This document shows, piece after piece, positions 58,759 to 64,000 of a stretch of 64,000 nt of DNA. Position 1 is the stretch's first letter, and each line of letters starts with the position of its first letter. A model generated the notes under the pieces. The model searched no databases. It saw only the letters and a program-made list of their open reading frames with translations, and was not told where the DNA came from. This stretch comes from Pseudevernia furfuracea (lineage: Eukaryota; Ascomycota; Lecanoromycetes; Lecanorales; Parmeliaceae). The stretch spans positions 640,821 through 704,820 of the forward strand of contig JAIUPT010000029.1 of assembly GCA_022315425.1 (NCBI GenBank), written 5' to 3'. The position numbers and the translations under genes are program-made.

Positions 58759-60837
58759 TCGCCGAGGTTGTTAAAAGTAGCTTGTTTGCCTTTGCCCTTA
58801 TCGTTACGAGCGACATATATGATTAGTTCTTCTTCTTTAAAGGAGATTCTAACTTCTTCATTCACGACGACCACGACAACCTCTTGAAACTTGACGAACT
58901 TGTTCTTAAAGAGATCATGATTTTGAGTGTAACTTGACTCGAACATGTCGTAAGAGTCGTCAAGTCCCATAAGGAAAATTAGGATTCGCAGAGACTTCGA
59001 AATAACGAGGGATTTATGAAGGCTGATGATGTCGAAGGTGATCTTACGAAAGTTCTTTTTATATTGACGGACTCTCCCTTCTTCAAGAATAAGATCGAAT
59101 ATTCGACGCATTAGTTCTCTGTAGAGACCCGTGCTCTTAGGCTGATAGTCCTTGATTAGGGCATCGAGCATGATCTAAGGGTCTTTATCGTCGAATTCGA
59201 CTTCGACGAGTTCGCGATCGTTATCTTCGAGACGATAAAAGATAGCGATGTAGGCTTTATAACTAATGATCGCATTAAAGAAAACAAGGTTGTTGAGCAT
59301 CAATCAATTGTTGATATTCTACTTTCATCGACGATATCTCAGATTGAACTTCAAAATGATAATGGAGTTTAGAGAGAAAGCGCTTCTTTCTTCGAGGGGG
59401 TCAGTCGCTGAAACTATTAGAGCTGACATGTTTCTTGCGGCGCCTTGTGCGCTTGATTCTTCGTCGATTATAGATGCTGAGGATTACTGAGGAGGTTTTT
59501 AAGAGCGATACGTACGATGTGAATAGTGACGGCGATAATGTTTAAACGAAAGACTTAGTTTGAGAGGTGACTGAGGCAATAGAGAACGAAGATCTTGAAG
59601 TCGAAGAAGTCGAAGTCAAAGAAGTGAAATTCAGAGAACTTTTGACACGAAGATCGAATAACTTAGTATTACTTGAGACACTGAGAATGTCTTCGTTGAC
59701 TTCGAATTAAAAGTCGACACTACTAACGTTCGCGGAAGCAGTGGGAATGAAATAGATACTCTAATCTTCGTCAGAGTTCTCAAGGGTCTTATCGATATCT
59801 GACAACTTTTACTGTTAATCTTCGAGTTCTTGTACGAGAAATGAAAAGTGCTTGTGCTTGAATCTTCGATAGATACGAGCGATGTTGTTGAGATAAAAGA
59901 TATTTAGAGACAAGAAAGATTTAAATTGATCTGATTTTCGCTGAGACTGTATCGAAGACAATTGCTAAAGACGTGTAAATCTTCGAAGGGGAATAACGTT
60001 CTTCTTATATTAAGTCTTCGATAGAAACTCGAATTCAAAATAGTCGCTTCGATAACTGTCGTCGTGAAATGAAGTCATATTCGGCGATAGGATAAAGTCG
60101 AATGACGATGAAAAGAATTCGATGACTGGGTCCCAGCCCTCTTCTTCAGAGGACTTGTGGGGTCGAAAGGTCTATCTCAACAAGAAATCCTTGTTGTTTT
60201 GACCCTCAACAGGCGTATACGCGCTCTGAGTGAAGATTTGTCGATGACTGAGCCTCAGCTCTCTTCTTTAGAGAACTTATAAGATCGAAAGACCTATCTC
60301 AACAAGAAATTCTTGTTGTTTTGACCCTCAACAGACGTATACGCGCTCTGAGTAGAGGTTTGTCGATGACTGATCAACTCTGAAGTGTAATTAGACGATT
60401 TAATGCTAAAGTCCAGCCTCTTGGGTCGTTACAATTGATTCGATTCACGTAAACGCTTTATCAGCGCTGAAGCGATATATATCGCGAGAGAAATGTTCTC
60501 GTTGAGCGTGTTTAGCGTGTCTCACGCAGGGAAGCTGATAATGTTTCAGAGACCTTAGTGAAATTCGATCGCACGGTCGTATGGCGAGTTCGACGTTCGA
60601 CGTTCGATTAGATTCGGTATGCCGAGGGTCGATTTGCAGTAGGACTCCCAGCCCCCCGAATTCCAAAGACGATCATTTTGTAGAGGGCAATGCCCACCTC
60701 AAGAAGATTCAAAAACAGAGTCTCATAGCTGTCGCGGCGTTCATTGCGATGAACTCGTGATGCTTAGAGATCACTGTGGCTCTGGTAGGCATAGGGTATA
60801 AGTGAAACAGTCGCCGGGCAAGCCCGGGCTCATAACC
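58759..60837 (-). pseudogene. Truncated outer Copia-1 copy: leader and gag start
   Basis: From the PBS (reverse of GCCCGGGCTCATAACC, 60825-60840 region) through the leader to gag. The gag part is open for 144 codons (59171 down to 58737) with MRRIFDLILEEGRVRQYKKN and SYDMFESSYTQNHDLF. It ends in the Lys-rich part before the zinc region, against the middle LTR. Confidence 0.78.
60130..60373 (-). repeat. 122 bp tandem duplication in leader of outer copy
   Basis: TCGATGACTGA occurs at 60241 and 60363, 122 bases apart. Each unit holds the AACAAGAAATNCTTGTTGTT palindrome region and GTATACGCGCTCTGAGT. It corresponds to the duplication at 4931-5174. Confidence 0.8.
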
Positions 60838-60959
60838 TGTGAAAAATAGGTGGTAGGGCACTTAGTTGTTTTTTATAGAATGCTACGAGAGTAAAGAGCG
60901 ACTATGAGAATGCGCCTTAGCGCATCACGTGACCATGTCACGTGACCCGAATTTTGACA
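60838..60959 (-). repeat. Copia-1 subfamily-B LTR (5' outer)
   Basis: Same sequence as 52381-52502 with a single G-to-A change. Followed by GATGC at 60960-60964. Confidence 0.94.
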
Positions 60960-60964
60960 GATGC

Positions 60965-61198
60965 TGATTCTTTAGGTTCATGACGATAGGAAGGAAGGTG
61001 TTTTTTCTTTGATAGATTTGATGAAAAAAATTGTGACGCATTGCGACGCCTTGCGGGGGGAGAGGATTCACTGAGACCCTTAAAGTTTTTATGAGACTTC
61101 GTGTCAAGTCTCTGATTTGCGAGCAAATTTTTCAGGTCGAATTAGTGCTGGAAGGTATACTCATGTTATTAGCCTATATCTACCTAGCTGAGAGAGAG
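60965..61198. other. Interior of the long-TIR element, right part
   Basis: Continues the element after the Copia insertion. No recognised coding sequence; a short minus-strand open stretch with RRNASQFF is not convincing. Composition is not RIP-like. Confidence 0.35.
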
Positions 61199-61260
61199 GT
61201 GTACATGTAGCAAAAGGCGGTGTACATGTAGCAAAAGGCGGTGTACACGTAGCAATACCC
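61199..61260. repeat. Right TIR with internal 21 bp repeats
   Basis: Mirror of the left TIR: GTACATGTAGCAAAAGGCGG twice, then GTACACGTAGCAATACCC, followed by ATTTTCAA. Confidence 0.9.
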
Positions 61261-61893
61261 ATTTTCAATTGACGTTTTAAAAAACTCTCTCAAGCTTGAT
61301 CGACTACACTAACTCTAACTAAACTAACGATACAACTACGCGTCGCTCTATCTCAGATTACGTGTTCAACGTCGAAAGCGCTGCTATTAGTTGATCTTTT
61401 AAACGATAGATTATCGTCGCCCTTTCGACTTGTGAAGCAGAGTATATCGGATAAACATAGGTCATTAAAAAAGCAATTTGGCTACGGAGCCTTTTAACGT
61501 TATTACAACTCAATAGCAATACTCTAAAAACGATCATTATCTACGACGACAATTAGGGCGTAATTGTACTGATTAAGAATTCTCGATCTCATGATCGCAT
61601 TAAGCATATTAAGATCGGCAATTACTTCTATAGGGAGAAGATTGCTAATAAGATCGTGACTTTTGAGTATATTCTCACTAATAAATAGATGGCTGACGAA
61701 CTAATCAAGGCGCTGACGCGAGACAAATTTGAGATGTTTCGTGAGGCAATTGGTTTGAGACTTTGACGAATAACCACTCTGTGGGAGTGATGTGCGACGT
61801 TTTGATAGAGCTGGATTGAGGCCGGCCTAACTTGATTAGGCAACTAGACTCTGGTTGCAAAGACCTTCTAGAAGTACAGCGATCGTGTGGGAG
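61261..61893 (+). pseudogene. Copia-2 RNase H and 3' end
   Basis: Resumes after the long-TIR element: TTRRSISDYVFNVESAAISW near 61345, LSTCEAEYIG near 61425, IKHIKIGNYFYREKI near 61605, LIKALTRDKFEMFREAIGL near 61705-61760, the canonical Copia RNase H end. Trp codons are TAG/TGA/TAA. A short tail ends in GATCGTGTGGGAG as the purine tract before the LTR. Confidence 0.83.
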
Positions 61894-62025
61894 TGTCAAA
61901 ATTCTAGCCGAGGTGACTTTTCACGGTACCAACCCGGCGTTCAGACTTGGTGGATTTTGTATGTAGCGATCTACTGTACTAGTTACACAACTCAATTAGG
62001 TGTTTCACATACCTATATTTTAACA
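61894..62025 (+). repeat. Copia-2 3' LTR, 132 bp
   Basis: Same as 31997-32128 except two transitions (TATGTAGCG for TATATAGCG; CAATTAGG for CAATCAGG). Followed by AGAAA. Confidence 0.95.
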
Positions 62026-64000
62026 AGAAAGTCTTTCGTAGCTCTGCTGCTTTCGTATTTAAAGTCTTTTGTAGATTATCTGCTTTTATTAATACGAGTT
62101 ATATTATAATACAGAAACGCATAAGAATTCGATTAGTTATATTTTTAAGTAGATTGTTTATAGAGACTAAACGAAACTATTAATCAATAAAGTTAAAAAT
62201 AACGAGACTAGTCTGAACTGTGCGAAAGATACGTTATCTTATCGAATCTTTTAAGATCAAAGTTATAATATATATAGATCATTCTGTTACAGTGAATATT
62301 GTTAAATAAAATTCTATTAACACGATATTCACTATACGTCTTAATCTTAGATTAGTTAAAATATCTTAATATCTATAACGCTTCGAGCTTAAGATACGAC
62401 ATAAATCGAGCAAGCGTAACGTTATATCTAATACTCTTTCTCGTCTTGTAAGCATCAATGAATTAAAAACCTCAGAGAGTTATGTTGAACTTGATGCTCT
62501 ATATGCATATATCTATATTATCACTTTAATCGAAATAAATAAACTTTTTAAAGAGCGCATTTTAGATGATTATCTTATAAATCCCTTTTAAATAAAGATC
62601 GTGAAAATACTTTATCGAAAAGAATTTTATAACGATGAGAACGTCGTTAAACTTTCTTTTGTGTTGAGAGAGTCAATGAATTCTGTCACGATGACATTTA
62701 TTCGAACTATTACGATGACATCTGTCTCTAAGAAAGTCTTTCGCAGATTATTAATTGCTGCTACGATAACATAGCCCTTAAAGCGATTCGAACCCTTTCG
62801 CAGAAAGTCGTCTGAAGTCTTTCGTAGATTATCTGCTTCTGCTGTTATAAATACGTCGTCTATTATTATAATAACATAGTTCTTGAAGCGATCTGAGAAA
62901 GTCTCTTTTACTCTCGCAGTTATAATAGTATTCTCTCGCAGATTATTTATATCGTCTGCTAATAAGAAAGTCTCTCACAGAAGATTAATTTATTATGTTA
63001 ATAAGATTATTGAGATAAAGCGATTATGTATATTAGAATCTATTATAAAGAATATTTTTAATATTGCTTATATCGCTGAGAAACATATAAGATTCGTACG
63101 ATATTATAAGCGAGTAACTACTTTATGATATATACGAGAATTATCACGTTATCTTAAAGACTACTTGAAGTACTACTCTGAGTGTCTAATTTATTAAACA
63201 CGTCGATATGTTTTCTACGACGCGATGCAGCTTATATATAATTCATCAATTTTCTTTTATACTCTAACAATTAACTTTATTTTAATAATGTTATTAATCT
63301 CGAAGAATATTGATTGCGTTATGTTAATAATTTACAAGTTTAATAAGAGAGTTATTTATATATTTAAGAAAATAATATGAATCGTTACTTAGTGAGTCGT
63401 TACACTTTTAAAACGACTTAAATTAAATAATTAAGACATTCTTAAAGCAATTCTCTTCGATCGTGATTTCAACTTTTTATTTGAACTATAAAAAACGCTC
63501 TTTCAACGTTTAAATATAAAGCTATTATATTTTATAACTTATTATTCGTAAACTAACGAGCAGAGCGAAAGAACAAATCAAACTATTAAAATTATGTTAC
63601 GTTTCTTCGTAATAGATTTAAATAGATTAAAGTTATAATTTAAGATCTTATCTCGTCTTTAATCAATTTAGAATTTCAGCATATCGATCTCTATTAAGAA
63701 GTTAATCAATGAAATCAATTATGACTTTAAGCTTAATTAATCACTGAATCTTATAATAGTCTTCGTTATGTCGAAGTTAAAGTCTCTTATAACACGTATT
63801 AGTGTCGTCGACGTATTAATCTTTGTTAACATATATGTCAAGCGCAGCTATAATAAACATTATAAATTAATATTTCTTAAGAAAGAAAGCGAAGTGTATC
63901 TGAGACTTTATAAGAATTATAATATTTCTATTAACGTATTCATTATTACGAAGCTAAGGTAATAGTATATCGAATTATTTCGTATATTCAAAAGAGTCGA
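62026..64000 (+). pseudogene. Gypsy-4 RNase H and integrase, runs off the window
   Basis: Continues the Gypsy-4 RT interrupted at 31996. RNase H: LVIFLSRLFIETKRNY, then HKSSKRNVISNTLSRL at about 62390-62445. Integrase: HHCC-like region with IAEKHIRFVRYYKRV near 63075, LIYXTRRYVFYDAM near 63190, the DDE core start TINFILIMLLISKNIDCVML near 63270 (first Asp changed to Asn), and NEQSERTNQTIKIMLRFF near 63555-63605. The 62640-62960 part contains repeated GTCTTTCGCAGATTAT-like pieces. The end lies outside the window. Confidence 0.8.

Larger units (their letters stand above)
52381..60959 (-). mobile_element. Three-LTR Copia composite (Copia-1, locus 2), minus strand
   Basis: Outer LTRs at 52381-52502 and 60838-60959 are both subfamily B and differ at one position. 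GATGC flanks both sides (52376-52380 and 60960-60964). The middle LTR (58637-58758) is subfamily A. Order on minus: LTR-B, leader and gag start (60837-58759), LTR-A, full leader and gag-pol (58636-52503), LTR-B. Same architecture as locus 1, but the break in the outer copy is at a different place (zinc-knuckle region of gag). Confidence 0.87.
51458..61260. mobile_element. Long-TIR DNA element with 8 bp target duplication
   Basis: ATTTTCAA occurs at 51450-51457 and at 61261-61268. The ends are inverted repeats of about 62 bases starting GGGTATTGCTACGTGTACA, with one mismatch. Without the Copia inside (52381-60959 plus 5 bp duplication) the element is about 1.2 kb. An 8 bp duplication is used by hAT, P and KDZ-type (Zisupton/Kyakuja/Dileera) transposons. 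The end sequence alone does not let me choose. Confidence 0.8.
31997..62025 (+). mobile_element. Copia-2 element, expanded to 30 kb by nested insertions
   Basis: LTRs at 31997-32128 and 61894-62025 differ at two positions only, both transitions. AGAAA precedes the left LTR (31992-31996) and follows the right one (62026-62030). Copia-2's own sequence is 31997-33467, 45387-48224, 50435-51457 and about 61269-62025, roughly 6.1 kb, a normal Copia length. The rest is element S, MITE-3 and the long-TIR element. Gag, protease, integrase, RT and RNase H fall in the right order once these are removed. Confidence 0.88.

Overview
The window looks like a gene-poor, AT-rich block of repetitive DNA from a filamentous ascomycete (Pezizomycotina; my guess, from remembered similarity of the element proteins, is Leotiomycetes). 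I find no ordinary host gene. Almost everything is transposable element, and most element coding sequence is broken by C-to-T and G-to-A changes (Gln codons to TAA/TAG, Trp to TGA), the signature of repeat-induced point mutation (RIP). Apparently open frames are short pieces between stops. Domain calls come from reading broken frames by eye and through stops; no database was searched.

Layout. 1-12810: a plus-strand Ty3/Gypsy relic (gag tail, protease, RT, start of RNase H), split at 2282/11128 by a Copia element with three LTRs (2283-11127, target duplication AGATT). 12811-18870: a second Copia copy whose two LTRs belong to different subfamilies and whose flanks do not match. 18871-26130: a minus-strand Gypsy (probable 5' LTR, gag, protease, RT, part of RNase H) carrying two roughly 1.1-1.25 kb non-autonomous elements filled with a GCAGCCATT-type minisatellite. 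26131-28879: the 3' part of another Copia copy. 28880-31130: Gypsy integrase tail and chromodomain, split by a minisatellite-bearing element (29290-30507). 31296-31996 and 62026-64000: one more Gypsy copy (RT; RNase H and integrase), split by a 30 kb nest.

The nest (31997-62025, AGAAA on both sides) is a second Copia family with 132 bp LTRs. Inside it lie: (i) an 11.9 kb DNA element, called element S here (33468-45386), with a minus-strand SNF2-type helicase relic, a large transposase-like relic and an unknown plus-strand relic; (ii) a third minisatellite element (48225-50434), itself hit by a TA-flanked element (48303-49200) that holds a tRNA-like SINE segment; (iii) a long-TIR element (51458-61260, 8 bp duplication ATTTTCAA) that took in a three-LTR Copia (52381-60959, duplication GATGC). 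Removing each layer rejoins the interrupted frames, so the insertion order can be read directly.

The most interesting finding is that element S and the three minisatellite elements share both ends (ACTGTCC...). This makes the small ones candidate non-autonomous partners of a helicase-bearing transposon. Three of these insertions read through or align seamlessly, with no target-site duplication, which is unusual for a TIR element. The minisatellite cores remain rich in CpA while their hosts are heavily mutated.
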